DNA from: an uncultured Lachnospiraceae bacterium
GTDB taxonomy: Bacteria > Bacillota > Clostridia > Lachnospirales > Lachnospiraceae
Length of the DNA stretch: 11,008 nucleotides
NCBI GenBank assembly: GCA_900553305.1
Contig: USDI01000059.1
Span: 1-11,008, forward strand
Direction of reading: 5' to 3'
Part shown: positions 1 through 6,218 of the stretch, one piece after another
Layout: each line of letters starts with the position of its first letter
Position numbering within the stretch: the first letter of the stretch is position 1
Program-made: the position numbers and the translations under genes
The notes under the pieces: generated by a model
Told to the model about the DNA's origin: nothing
Database searches by the model: none
What the model saw: only the letters and a program-made list of their open reading frames with translations

Positions 1-31
1 AGATGGAGGAAAAAAAGAAGTTTCCTGTGAT

Positions 32-823
32 TTATCTAAAAAAAAAAAGCCCTGCCACAATCGCCACAAAAGTATCCAGTGCAATCACATGCACGCTTTC
101 TCCCAAAAGGCTTCGGTCATCTCCCAGATAACTTCCGAAAATAGCCATACCGCCCATGCCAACGGACAACGTAAAGAACGCCTGATTCATCGCTGCCACC
201 ACAATATTCGGCGTAATATCCGAAAAGTTGGGAACCAGATAAAATTTATATCCCTGTAATGCACCTTCATAGGTACTGCTCTTGATTGCAAGGACTATCA
301 TAAGAATAATCAGAAGACACATCATGTATTTCGTTACACGTTCCAGACCACCCTGTAAATCAAAGGTCAGAATCGCAAATCCCAGAATAACTGCAACAGC
401 AAGAAATCCCACATTGACCTGCGGATTGGAAATCATCTTCGCAAATCCCAGGTCTGCGACATCTCCTGTCACAAACTTTACAAAATAATAAATCAGCCAG
501 CCGGTCACTACCGTATAAAATGCCATCAGAAATACATTACCAAGCAAAGCCACATAGCCATGCAGATGCCACTTCTGTCCCTTTTTTTCGAGCTTGTGAT
601 ACATTCTCACAGGACTGGCCTGGGACGCCCGGCCCAATGCAAACTCCATCGTCATTGCCGGCATTCCAAGGATAATCAGACAGAGGATATACAGTAATAC
701 AAATGCTCCTCCTCCGTTTGTTCCAACCATCCATGGGAATTTCCACACATTTCCACATCCTATCGCGCATCCGGCACTCAGCAGGATAAATCCTAATCTG
801 CTGCCTAATCGTTCTCTCTCCAT
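32..823 (-). CDS. Sodium-dependent transporter, NSS/SNF family, C-terminally truncated
   Basis: Membrane symporter of the neurotransmitter:sodium symporter family (LeuT fold), expected to import an amino acid or related solute with Na+. From the Met at 821-823 the reading frame gives 263 residues. Residues 22-31 carry the TM1 signature GCGNVWKFPW, followed by a glycine-rich TM2 entry (NGGGAF) and the family motif MEFALGR. Hydrophobic segments continue to ALDTFVAIVAGL, which corresponds to TM7. Family members are usually about 440-500 residues with 11-12 TMs, so at least four TMs are missing. The frame ends in FFFR-stop at an 11-A run (positions 38-48), and no frame beyond it looks like NSS sequence. 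I chose the start at 823 because AAGGGGA lies about 10 nt upstream. The longer frame up to 964 translates a hairpin repeat. Substrate unknown. The family call is firm; whether the break is real or an assembly-edge fault is open. Confidence 0.85.
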   Translation of the reverse strand: MERERLGSRLGFILLSAGCAIGCGNVWKFPWMVGTNGGGAFVLLYILCLIILGMPAMTMEFALGRASQASPVRMYHKLEKKGQKWHLHGYVALLGNVFLMAFYTVVTGWLIYYFVKFVTGDVADLGFAKMISNPQVNVGFLAVAVILGFAILTFDLQGGLERVTKYMMCLLIILMIVLAIKSSTYEGALQGYKFYLVPNFSDITPNIVVAAMNQAFFTLSVGMGGMAIFGSYLGDDRSLLGESVHVIALDTFVAIVAGLFFFR

Positions 824-849
824 ATTCCTATATTCCCCTTCCGTTATAT

Positions 850-970
850 GTAACAGTTCAGCCTTGCTCACGCACTTCTCATCCTGCTTCGCAGGATATT
901 TGTTCGCTGATAGATGCCTGAAAAACAAATGTCTGCTTCGCAGCCGCTTGTTTTTCTCTGGCATCTATCA
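850..970. repeat. Hairpin-rich intergenic repeat upstream of the NSS transporter
   Basis: The stretch begins with GTAACAGTTCAG (850-861), close to the ends of the two inverted-repeat elements elsewhere in the window, but no matching opposite end is visible. It holds a 7-bp hairpin ATCCTGC/GCAGGAT with loop TTC (881-897). It also holds a 63-nt hairpin (908-970) with three perfect paired blocks: TGATAGATGCC/GGCATCTATCA, AAAAACAA/TTGTTTTT and CTGC/GCAG with loop TTC. These blocks are separated by internal loops of similar size. It lies in the probable 5' untranslated region of the transporter. An open frame through it adds 47 residues to that gene, which I regard as false coding. The family assignment is inferred; the pairing is seen directly. 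Confidence 0.6.
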
Positions 971-971
971 C

Positions 972-980
972 ATCATACCA
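972..980 (-). promoter_or_regulatory. Candidate extended -10 promoter for the NSS transporter
   Basis: On the minus strand the sequence reads TGG followed by TATGAT, an extended -10 (TGnTATnAT type) hexamer. No good -35 hexamer is seen at 16-18 nt, which is tolerated for extended -10 promoters. It would start transcription just before the 908-970 hairpin and give a structured leader of about 140 nt. Confidence 0.4.
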
Positions 981-1004
981 TATTTCTTATGTCGAAGTAC
1001 AGAA

Positions 1005-1038
1005 AAACATCCGCCACACTTCCATGTAACGGATGTTT
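1005..1038 (-). terminator. Rho-independent terminator of the nitroreductase-birA operon
   Basis: AAACATCCG and CGGATGTTT form a perfect 9-bp stem with a 16-nt loop. On the minus strand the stem is followed directly by more T residues (a run of five, then CT), a typical intrinsic terminator tail. It starts about 25 nt after the birA stop codon. The plus-strand side has no T tract, so it is directional. Confidence 0.8.
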
Positions 1039-1063
1039 CTAAAAGTCAATTAATTTTCATAAT

Positions 1064-2044
1064 TTATTGTAACTCTCTGATGCTGATTTCTCCGGAATTC
1101 AGCCGCTCCGTGCTCCCATCCTCATACTGCACAATGAGCGCACAGGTATCATCCACCTCCAAAGCAAGTGCTTTCCGGTTTCCGGACGGGGCAAACACGG
1201 TGATTTCTTTCCCCACAACAAGGCTTCTTTCCTGATATTTTTTCACATAATCCTTTTTGTCAAATTCCGCATAATAGTTCATAAAATGATTTAAAAAGCC
1301 TGCTGCAAGGAGATTCTTTCCATCATTCTTCTTCTGGTCAAAGATGGCTCCGGCAATGTTTTCAATCTCCCTGGAAAATCCATCCTCCGGAAAGTACACA
1401 TTAAATCCGATACCAACCACCACATATTCCACACTTCCACTTTCCATGCTGATGGAGGCCTCAGTCAGAATCCCACTGACCTTCCTGCCGTCAATATAAA
1501 TGTCATTCACCCATTTGATTCCGGGTGTCTGACCGGAAACCTCTTCTATCGTTTCACATGCTGCCACAGCTGCCATGGAAGTAAGATTTGTCAGTTCATT
1601 CGTTGCAATTTCCTTCGGACGGAGCAAAATACTTAAATAAATCCCGGTATCCACGGGAGAATAAAAGCTTCGTCCACGTCTTCCTCTTCCTTCGGTCTGC
1701 CCGTTTGCAATAATCACATAACCTTCCGGTGTTTCTTCATTTGCCTTCTCCCGGAGCATGGTATTCGTGGAACTGACTTCCGGAAGAACCTGAATGGTAA
1801 GCTGCCGGTTCTGCGGATCCAGATATTTCTCAATTCCCTGTACTGAAAGAATATCCGTATTCATTGAAAGCCGGTATCCTTTGTTCGGCACAGCATCAAT
1901 CACGTATCCATCACTGCGCAGTGCATTGACCGCTTTCCATACTGCCGCACGGGACACCGACAACTGTGCTGCAATCTCTTCCCCCGAAAAATAAATGCCT
2001 TTATTTGCTTCAAACAGTGCAAGAATATTTTCCTTTGTGCTCAA
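1064..2044 (-). CDS. birA: Bifunctional biotin--[acetyl-CoA-carboxylase] ligase / biotin repressor BirA
   Basis: Cytoplasmic enzyme that makes biotinyl-5'-AMP and transfers biotin to the carrier lysine of biotin-dependent carboxylases. With its N-terminal winged helix it probably also represses biotin genes. From the chosen TTG start (2042-2044) the protein is 326 residues, normal for two-domain BirA. The helix-turn-helix includes VSRAAVWKAVNALRSDGY (about residues 30-47). The biotin/ATP-binding signature GRGRRGR is at about 119-125, KWVNDIY with the conserved Lys at about 177-183, then GRKVSGILTE and GIGFNV. A C-terminal SH3-like domain follows. I prefer this start because AAAGGGG sits 8 nt upstream. 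An in-frame TTG at 2069-2071 would overlap the nitroreductase stop by 10 bp and is the alternative. It is co-transcribed with the nitroreductase. No BirA operator was noticed in the window. Confidence 0.93.
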   Translation of the reverse strand: MSTKENILALFEANKGIYFSGEEIAAQLSVSRAAVWKAVNALRSDGYVIDAVPNKGYRLSMNTDILSVQGIEKYLDPQNRQLTIQVLPEVSSTNTMLREKANEETPEGYVIIANGQTEGRGRRGRSFYSPVDTGIYLSILLRPKEIATNELTNLTSMAAVAACETIEEVSGQTPGIKWVNDIYIDGRKVSGILTEASISMESGSVEYVVVGIGFNVYFPEDGFSREIENIAGAIFDQKKNDGKNLLAAGFLNHFMNYYAEFDKKDYVKKYQERSLVVGKEITVFAPSGNRKALALEVDDTCALIVQYEDGSTERLNSGEISIRELQ

Positions 2045-2061
2045 TTGCGTAACCCCTTTCT

Positions 2062-2568
2062 TTATATCCAATGAACATTCTTCTCTTTATACTGGTCACG
2101 AGGCTCCGGTTCCTCCGCAGGATGACCGATATAAACAATATTTAACGGAATCTGTTTATTCGTAAGTCCCAGAATATCCGCTATTCTCTTCTCAGCATGC
2201 TTCTGTGGATGAACGCCGCACCACAGCGAACCAAGTCCCAGTTCTGTCGCTGCAAGCAGAATATTTTCTGTTGCGGCACTGCAGTCCTGAATCCAGTAGG
2301 AAGCGTACTGCATCGGAAGTGCCTTTGACAAATTTCCACATACCACAATGGCAGCGGGGGCTGTAATCTTTGAAAACTTCGCAGCTTCACGAAGCTTCTT
2401 CAGCACTTCCGGATCCGTCACCGCATAAAAATCCCATGGTGTTCTGTTGCAGGCACTCGGCCCGGACATTGCTGCATGCAAAAGCTCATCAAGCTGTTCT
2501 TTCGAAACCGCATCTTCGGTATATTTGCGGATACTTCTTCTTTTCTGTAAAGCTTCTCTTACTTCCAT
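2062..2568 (-). CDS. Nitroreductase family protein (FMN-dependent)
   Basis: Small FMN-binding oxidoreductase of the nitroreductase superfamily, expected to reduce nitro or quinone-like compounds with NAD(P)H; the physiological substrate cannot be read from sequence. From the Met at 2566-2568 it has 168 residues, typical of the short subfamily. Residues 10-16 (RRSIRKY) form the N-terminal flavin-phosphate contact. PSACNRTPWDF (about 37-47) corresponds to the PSAxNxQPW block, and LGLGSLWCGVHP (about 110-121) plus the late IGHP (about 147-150) are also typical. The start is supported by GAGGT 7 nt upstream. A longer frame to 2676 would add 36 residues, but those come from the 2604-2736 inverted-repeat element and do not look like family sequence. 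It precedes birA with a short overlap or an 18-bp gap, depending on the birA start. Family is certain, function general. Confidence 0.88.
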   Translation of the reverse strand: MEVREALQKRRSIRKYTEDAVSKEQLDELLHAAMSGPSACNRTPWDFYAVTDPEVLKKLREAAKFSKITAPAAIVVCGNLSKALPMQYASYWIQDCSAATENILLAATELGLGSLWCGVHPQKHAEKRIADILGLTNKQIPLNIVYIGHPAEEPEPRDQYKEKNVHWI

Positions 2569-2603
2569 AATTGCTACCTCATTTCGGACAACTGCCTTTT
2601 TTC

Positions 2604-2736
2604 GTAACTGTTCAGTACCTTCACAGTTACGATGCAAAATCCATTCCAAATCGGCTTCGCCGATGGGATTTTGCATTACTGAATCATTTTCTTACGGTCT
2701 CAGCAGTAAATGCTTCGACCTGTACTGAATAGTTAC
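2604..2736. repeat. 133-bp element with 15-bp terminal inverted repeats (MITE-like)
   Basis: The ends are GTAACTGTTCAGTAC (2604-2618) and GTACTGAATAGTTAC (2722-2736), inverted repeats with one mismatch in 15. Inside are an 11-bp stem ATGCAAAATCC/GGATTTTGCAT and, within its loop, the hairpin ATCGGC-TTC-GCCGAT. There is no room for a transposase, so if mobile it must be moved in trans. It lies in the leader of the nitroreductase and shares end sequence with the element at 6066-6218. Alternatively it may be an RNA-level regulatory or processing structure. Confidence 0.65.
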
Positions 2737-2779
2737 CTTTTTTCAAATAAATACCCATAATTATTCAGAATGATTACAA

Positions 2780-2807
2780 ATATTACATTAATCTAATAAT
2801 AAAACAA
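2780..2807 (-). promoter_or_regulatory. Candidate promoter for nitroreductase-birA
   Basis: On the minus strand TTGTTT is followed after 16 nt by TAATAT, in a very AT-rich stretch upstream of the inverted-repeat element. Several other hexamers in this region would fit nearly as well, so this is only a plausible site. The remainder of the gap between the element and the plus-strand promoter (2737-2881) shows no gene. Confidence 0.3.
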
Positions 2808-2881
2808 TCGCAATACGAATTACAATACAGGAAGTCTTTTTGAGGACAATGTTTTTTTCATAAATTTACGTTATGATGTAG

Positions 2882-2910
2882 TTGCCATTTTTAAAAATCT
2901 TAACTATAAT
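2882..2910 (+). promoter_or_regulatory. Sigma-A-type promoter of the HAD phosphatase gene
   Basis: TTGCCA (2882-2887) and a perfect TATAAT (2905-2910) are separated by 17 nt. Transcription would start near 2917, about 25 nt before the start codon. This is the best promoter match in the window. Confidence 0.75.
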
Positions 2911-2922
2911 CTCAATAGTTAA
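2900..2922. promoter_or_regulatory. Palindrome over the -10 region, possible operator
   Basis: TTAACTAT and ATAGTTAA are perfect 8-bp inverted arms separated by 7 nt. They straddle the -10 hexamer and the predicted start of transcription of the HAD gene, a usual place for a repressor site. No repressor is encoded next to it. The arms also resemble the TAACTAT ends of the interspersed elements, so this may instead be a remnant of one. Confidence 0.35.
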
Positions 2923-2942
2923 AAACTGTTGAGGAAAATATT

Positions 2943-3737
2943 ATGATTAAATTAATTGCCACTGATATTGATGGTACTCTTGTGAAGGATGGTACCTTGC
3001 AGATTGATGCAGAATATATGACTGTCATTGATAAATTAATCCGGAAAGGCATCCATGTCGTTGTCTGCTCCGGGCGTCAGTTTGTCAGTGAAAAGAAGCT
3101 GTTTTCCCCGATCCGGGATGAACTGCTCTATATTACAGATGGGGGAACTGTTGTCAGAACTCCGAACAAAATCCTGCAGGTTTCTACGATGCCGGAGGAG
3201 GTCTGGAAAGGAATGTGCCAGATGGTTCATGAACATCTGCCGGACTGTGACAGCTATATCTCCACACCGGATATGGGTTATGCCGAAAATGAAAACAGCC
3301 AGATGTTCCGCTGGCTGAGAAATTCCTATGGTTATGATATCTGTGCGGTTAAGGATCTGATCGCCTGCTCTCCGGCAGATGTGATCAAATTTACCGTTTA
3401 TCACCCTTCTGCCTGTGAGGAAAAGTGTGCTCCTGTTTTCACGCCGGCATGGAAGGATCAGGCGCTTCTTGCTTCCTCCGGAAGGGAATGGATAGACTGC
3501 AATCCCCTGGGTGTCAGCAAATGGACTGCTCTGTCTTATTTGCAGAACTATCTGGGTGTTCTCCCGGAGGAAACCTGTACGTTCGGGGATAATCTCAATG
3601 ATATGGAGATGCTTGAAAACGCAGGACTTAGCTTTGCTGTTTCCAATAGCCGCGAGGAGGTCCGTAATGCTGCCAAGGAAATTTGCCCGCCCTACTGGGA
3701 AAATGGTGTCCTGCAGGTATTGAAGCGGTTTCTGTAA
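2943..3737 (+). CDS. HAD superfamily hydrolase, Cof-type (subfamily IIB) phosphatase
   Basis: Cytoplasmic Mg2+-dependent phosphatase of the Cof/YidA/YbiV type, which usually acts on sugar phosphates or other small phosphorylated metabolites. At 264 residues it has the normal family length. Motif I is ATDIDGTL with nucleophile Asp8 and acid/base Asp10. Motif II is VVCSGR (Ser43), motif III Lys is in GVSKWTAL (Lys193), and motif IV is GDNLNDMEML (215-224). The C2B cap domain lies between motifs II and III. The start is supported by GAGGA 7 nt upstream and by the promoter at 2882-2910. It is the only plus-strand gene of the window and is transcribed alone, converging on the GNAT gene with four bases between stop codons. 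Substrate not predictable. Confidence 0.93.
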   Translation: MIKLIATDIDGTLVKDGTLQIDAEYMTVIDKLIRKGIHVVVCSGRQFVSEKKLFSPIRDELLYITDGGTVVRTPNKILQVSTMPEEVWKGMCQMVHEHLPDCDSYISTPDMGYAENENSQMFRWLRNSYGYDICAVKDLIACSPADVIKFTVYHPSACEEKCAPVFTPAWKDQALLASSGREWIDCNPLGVSKWTALSYLQNYLGVLPEETCTFGDNLNDMEMLENAGLSFAVSNSREEVRNAAKEICPPYWENGVLQVLKRFL

Positions 3738-3741
3738 GGCC

Positions 3742-4221
3742 CTACAACTGCTTTTCCATGTAAACACAGACAAATCGCGGATCCCATACTTCTCTTACCG
3801 GATCTGACGGCTTTTTTAATTCCAACGTATCAGGATTCATGTCTTCTCTGGTGATATAACCGAGCTTATGATAGAATCCTTCTGCCTCTTCCCGGCTGGT
3901 AATCACGATATGGGAATACCCAAGCTCCCGGATCCAGTCTTCGGCTGCGAGGATTCCTGCTGCCCCGGCACCAAGTCCTCTTGCCGTGGAAATTGTCGCT
4001 ACACGCTCGATCTTCGCAAGATTTCGTTCCGGAAGCAGATGAATCCGGTTCGTGCTCAACGGCTTCCCATGATCATCCGTTACCAGAATATATTTTCCAT
4101 CCGGCGTATCGTCGGCAAATTCTCCTTCCAGGCTTAAATTAAAACCTAACACCATGGCCTCTGTCCGGACATAATAAACGCCTGCCCTCTGCCATTCTTC
4201 CTTTACTCTGATCGTTTTCAT
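3742..4221 (-). CDS. GNAT family N-acetyltransferase
   Basis: Acetyl-CoA-dependent N-acetyltransferase; the acceptor is unknown. The core strand and pyrophosphate loop are seen as KIERVATISTARGLGAG, equivalent to the (Q/R)xxGx(G/A) motif, followed by the helix GILAAEDWIRELGY. EEAEGFYHKLGY is motif B. I chose the Met at 4219-4221 (159 residues) because GGAG lies 6 nt before it. The alternative Met at 4231-4233 has the GGAGG practically touching the start codon. It lies about 40 nt after the ABC permease stop with no terminator between them, so it is probably the last gene of the sulfur operon. It could detoxify or modify an imported or made amine or thiol, but that is guesswork. Confidence 0.85.
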   Translation of the reverse strand: MKTIRVKEEWQRAGVYYVRTEAMVLGFNLSLEGEFADDTPDGKYILVTDDHGKPLSTNRIHLLPERNLAKIERVATISTARGLGAGAAGILAAEDWIRELGYSHIVITSREEAEGFYHKLGYITREDMNPDTLELKKPSDPVREVWDPRFVCVYMEKQL

Positions 4222-4263
4222 CTGATTCTCCATCCCTCCGTATGGTAAATCTGCTGTTTCACA

Positions 4264-5199
4264 CTAGTTCTCCCACCGGATCACGGTTGCTTCCACTTTA
4301 TTGACCGCCAGATCAATGATGGTCGTAATAACACCAACCGTCACAATGCCGGCCAGTACGCACCGGTAATCCGCGAAACTCTTGTATTTTTCAATAAAAT
4401 ATCCGATACCAAGGTTAATTCCCAGCATTTCTGCACCGGATAAGCACATGAAAGCACCTCTCAGGCTCTTCGAAATACTCTTGATAATTCCCGGAAGGCA
4501 ATACGGGAAAATCACCTTAACCAGCATTCCTGCCGTTCCAACTCCCATGGTTCTTGCTGCTTCAATGACGGCCTTGTCAATCTGTGCGACCCTTGCCACC
4601 ATTCCCTGAAAGGTCGGCCAGAACACCGCAAAGAAGATTACAGCAATCGCAGCCTGACGGAAGGTGGAAAAAATCATAATCAGGTATGCTGAAAACATCA
4701 ACGGCGGAATCAGTGTGATCACATTGGATAAGGGAAGCAGCACCTCTCTTACTCTCGGAATCCAGCCTGCAAGAAGTCCTAAAATCGTGCCGGACACGAC
4801 GGCCAGAAGAAATCCCCAGAACAGAAGCTGCAGGGAACCAAGTACGTCTGCGCCGATCTCTGCAGGTTTTTCCACGAATACATGGAACAGACCTTCCGGT
4901 GAGGGAATCAGCAGATCATTATGTATGAATCCCAGCTTATAGGAAAGCTCCCAAAGGATAAAAAAGGCAAATAACACAACCGCAATATCCGATGCACTCT
5001 TCTTCGCGGTCAGATGAATACGGATCACATAGATAACATAAGCCGTAGTTAACACGGTAATGTATGCTGCACTGTCATAATACGCTTTATGTGCGGTGAA
5101 ATAAGGGAAAAACAGGGTGAGCAGTACATTCACAATATAAAGCAGCGTTGCAACTGCAAATTCCAGATAATAGCTCTTTGGCAGTAATAATTTTTTCAT
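4264..5199 (-). CDS. ABC transporter permease, SsuC/TauC-like
   Basis: Inner-membrane subunit of a type I importer of the sulfonate/nitrate/taurine class. It has 311 residues. The C-terminal two thirds is a BPD_transp_1 domain with hydrophobic segments near residues 120-147, 155-178, 182-200 and 280-298. The cytoplasmic EAA loop that docks on the ATPase is seen as EAARTMGVGTAG...FPYCLPGI (about 213-238). Two or three extra N-terminal hydrophobic stretches (about 12-35, 45-62, 72-90) make it longer than typical SsuC (about 260). Its ATG overlaps the ATPase stop codon by 4 bp (ATGA), so translation is coupled. With the neighbouring ATPase and the solute-binding protein at the start of the operon it completes an importer. 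Substrate is inferred to be an organosulfur compound from the cysteine-synthesis neighbours only. Confidence 0.9.
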   Translation of the reverse strand: MKKLLLPKSYYLEFAVATLLYIVNVLLTLFFPYFTAHKAYYDSAAYITVLTTAYVIYVIRIHLTAKKSASDIAVVLFAFFILWELSYKLGFIHNDLLIPSPEGLFHVFVEKPAEIGADVLGSLQLLFWGFLLAVVSGTILGLLAGWIPRVREVLLPLSNVITLIPPLMFSAYLIMIFSTFRQAAIAVIFFAVFWPTFQGMVARVAQIDKAVIEAARTMGVGTAGMLVKVIFPYCLPGIIKSISKSLRGAFMCLSGAEMLGINLGIGYFIEKYKSFADYRCVLAGIVTVGVITTIIDLAVNKVEATVIRWEN

Positions 5200-6017
5200 A
5201 ATGCTACCCCCGCATCAATATTGTCCTGTACCTGTTCGTAAAAGCTGGCAATGAGCTTCCGGTGAAGCTTTTCGTAGCCCTGTGTTCCAATCAGGTCATC
5301 GCGTTTTCTCGGATGAGGAAGCTCTACCTGAAGAATGCTCCGGATTTTCCCGGGTTCCATTACCACGATCCGGTCTGCAAGCAGAATGGCCTCATCAATA
5401 TCATGTGTGACGAAAACCACGGTTTTCTTATGTGTCGTGCAAAGGGAAGAGACCAGTTCCTGTAGCTCTAAACGAAGCTTCGGATCAATCGCTCCAAAGG
5501 GCTCATCCAAAAGCAGCACATCGGATTCAAGTGCCAGTGCACGCGCAACTGCAACTCTCTGCTTCATTCCACCGCTTAACTGGCTCGGATATTTATCCCT
5601 GGCCGCTGCAAGTCCTACACTGCGAAGATATTCTTCGGCTTTCTCTTCCCGTTCCTTCTTCGAATACTTCTTTCCACTCTGCTTAATGCCAAACAGGATA
5701 TTTCCCTTTGCGGTCAACCACGGAAAAAGCGAATACTGCTGGAAAACAACCGCACGATCCGGGCCTGGGCCCGCAATCGGCTTTCCATCCAATAGAATCT
5801 TGCCGGACTTTGCCTTATTTAAACCGTTCAGGAGTCCTAAAAGAGTAGACTTTCCACATCCTGAGGAACCTAAGATGCAGATAAATTCACCCTCTTCGAT
5901 CGAAAGATTAATATGATCAAGGGCAGCAAAGGAGCTCTTCTTATCTACATAATCAAAGCAGACATCTTTCACCTCTATTTTATTCTGAGTATGTACGGTT
6001 TCTTCCTGTATGCTCAT
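5196..6017 (-). CDS. ABC transporter ATP-binding protein, SsuB/TauB-like
   Basis: Cytoplasmic ATPase that powers the importer. All nucleotide-binding motifs are intact in 273 residues: Walker A GSSGCGKST (50-58), Q-loop FQQ (92-94), signature LSGGMKQR (147-154), Walker B VLLLDEPFGAID (167-178) and the H-loop His in FVTHD (about 205). The LSGGM signature and the short C-terminus without a regulatory domain are typical of the SsuB/TauB/NrtD group. AAGGAG sits 8 nt before the start. It is separated from the upstream cysK by about 198 bp, most of which is the 153-bp inverted-repeat element, whereas the other genes of the operon are nearly contiguous. This suggests the element was inserted into, or acts within, the operon. 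Confidence 0.93.
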   Translation of the reverse strand: MSIQEETVHTQNKIEVKDVCFDYVDKKSSFAALDHINLSIEEGEFICILGSSGCGKSTLLGLLNGLNKAKSGKILLDGKPIAGPGPDRAVVFQQYSLFPWLTAKGNILFGIKQSGKKYSKKEREEKAEEYLRSVGLAAARDKYPSQLSGGMKQRVAVARALALESDVLLLDEPFGAIDPKLRLELQELVSSLCTTHKKTVVFVTHDIDEAILLADRIVVMEPGKIRSILQVELPHPRKRDDLIGTQGYEKLHRKLIASFYEQVQDNIDAGVAL

Positions 6018-6065
6018 TTCCTGAACTCCTTTATCCTGCTCATTTTGTCTTCATTTTACAGATCA

Positions 6066-6218
6066 TAACTATTCAGACCCCCATTCGTAAAACCGTTGCT
6101 AACGCAACTTGAGTTTTACTCATGTGGTTACTTCGCCATATAAATTATGCTAAATGTCCTTACGAATGCAAGCATTCGACGCCCATATTATCATAATTTG
6201 CATGGCTCTGAATAGTTA
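6066..6218. repeat. 153-bp element with 12-bp perfect terminal inverted repeats inside the sulfur operon
   Basis: TAACTATTCAGA (6066-6077) and TCTGAATAGTTA (6207-6218) are perfect inverted repeats. Inside are CATTCGTAA/TTACGAATG (6082-6090 and 6160-6168), GTAAAAC/GTTTTAC enclosing the hairpin GTTGC-TAAC-GCAAC, and a small hairpin made by CGAATG and CATTCG (6163-6178). On the minus strand the element's first three bases are the TAA stop codon of the upstream cysK. The ends match those of the 2604-2736 element, so both appear to be copies of one family. No ORF fits inside. Possible roles are mRNA processing, partial termination or stabilisation between the enzyme and transporter halves of the operon. 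Confidence 0.7.

Noticed and set aside
824..964. N-terminal extension of the NSS transporter
   Set aside because: It translates a hairpin repeat, lacks family similarity, and a ribosome binding site precedes the internal Met at 823.
2569..2676. N-terminal extension of the nitroreductase
   Set aside because: It runs into the inverted-repeat element, and GAGGT sits properly ahead of the Met at 2568.
3735..3745. Bidirectional terminator between the HAD and GNAT genes
   Set aside because: Only four bases separate the stop codons, and no stem with T tracts was seen around them.
3036..3773. 245-residue minus-strand frame opposite the HAD gene
   Set aside because: It is the antisense of a gene with all HAD motifs intact; the translation shows no recognisable domain.
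5335..5916. 193-residue plus-strand frame opposite the ABC ATPase
   Set aside because: Shadow of the ATPase gene, with no ribosome binding site or family resemblance.
6066..6218. Rho-independent terminator ending the operon after cysK
   Set aside because: Several stems are present, but none is followed on the minus strand by a convincing T tract, and the transporter genes continue in the same direction; partial termination remains possible.
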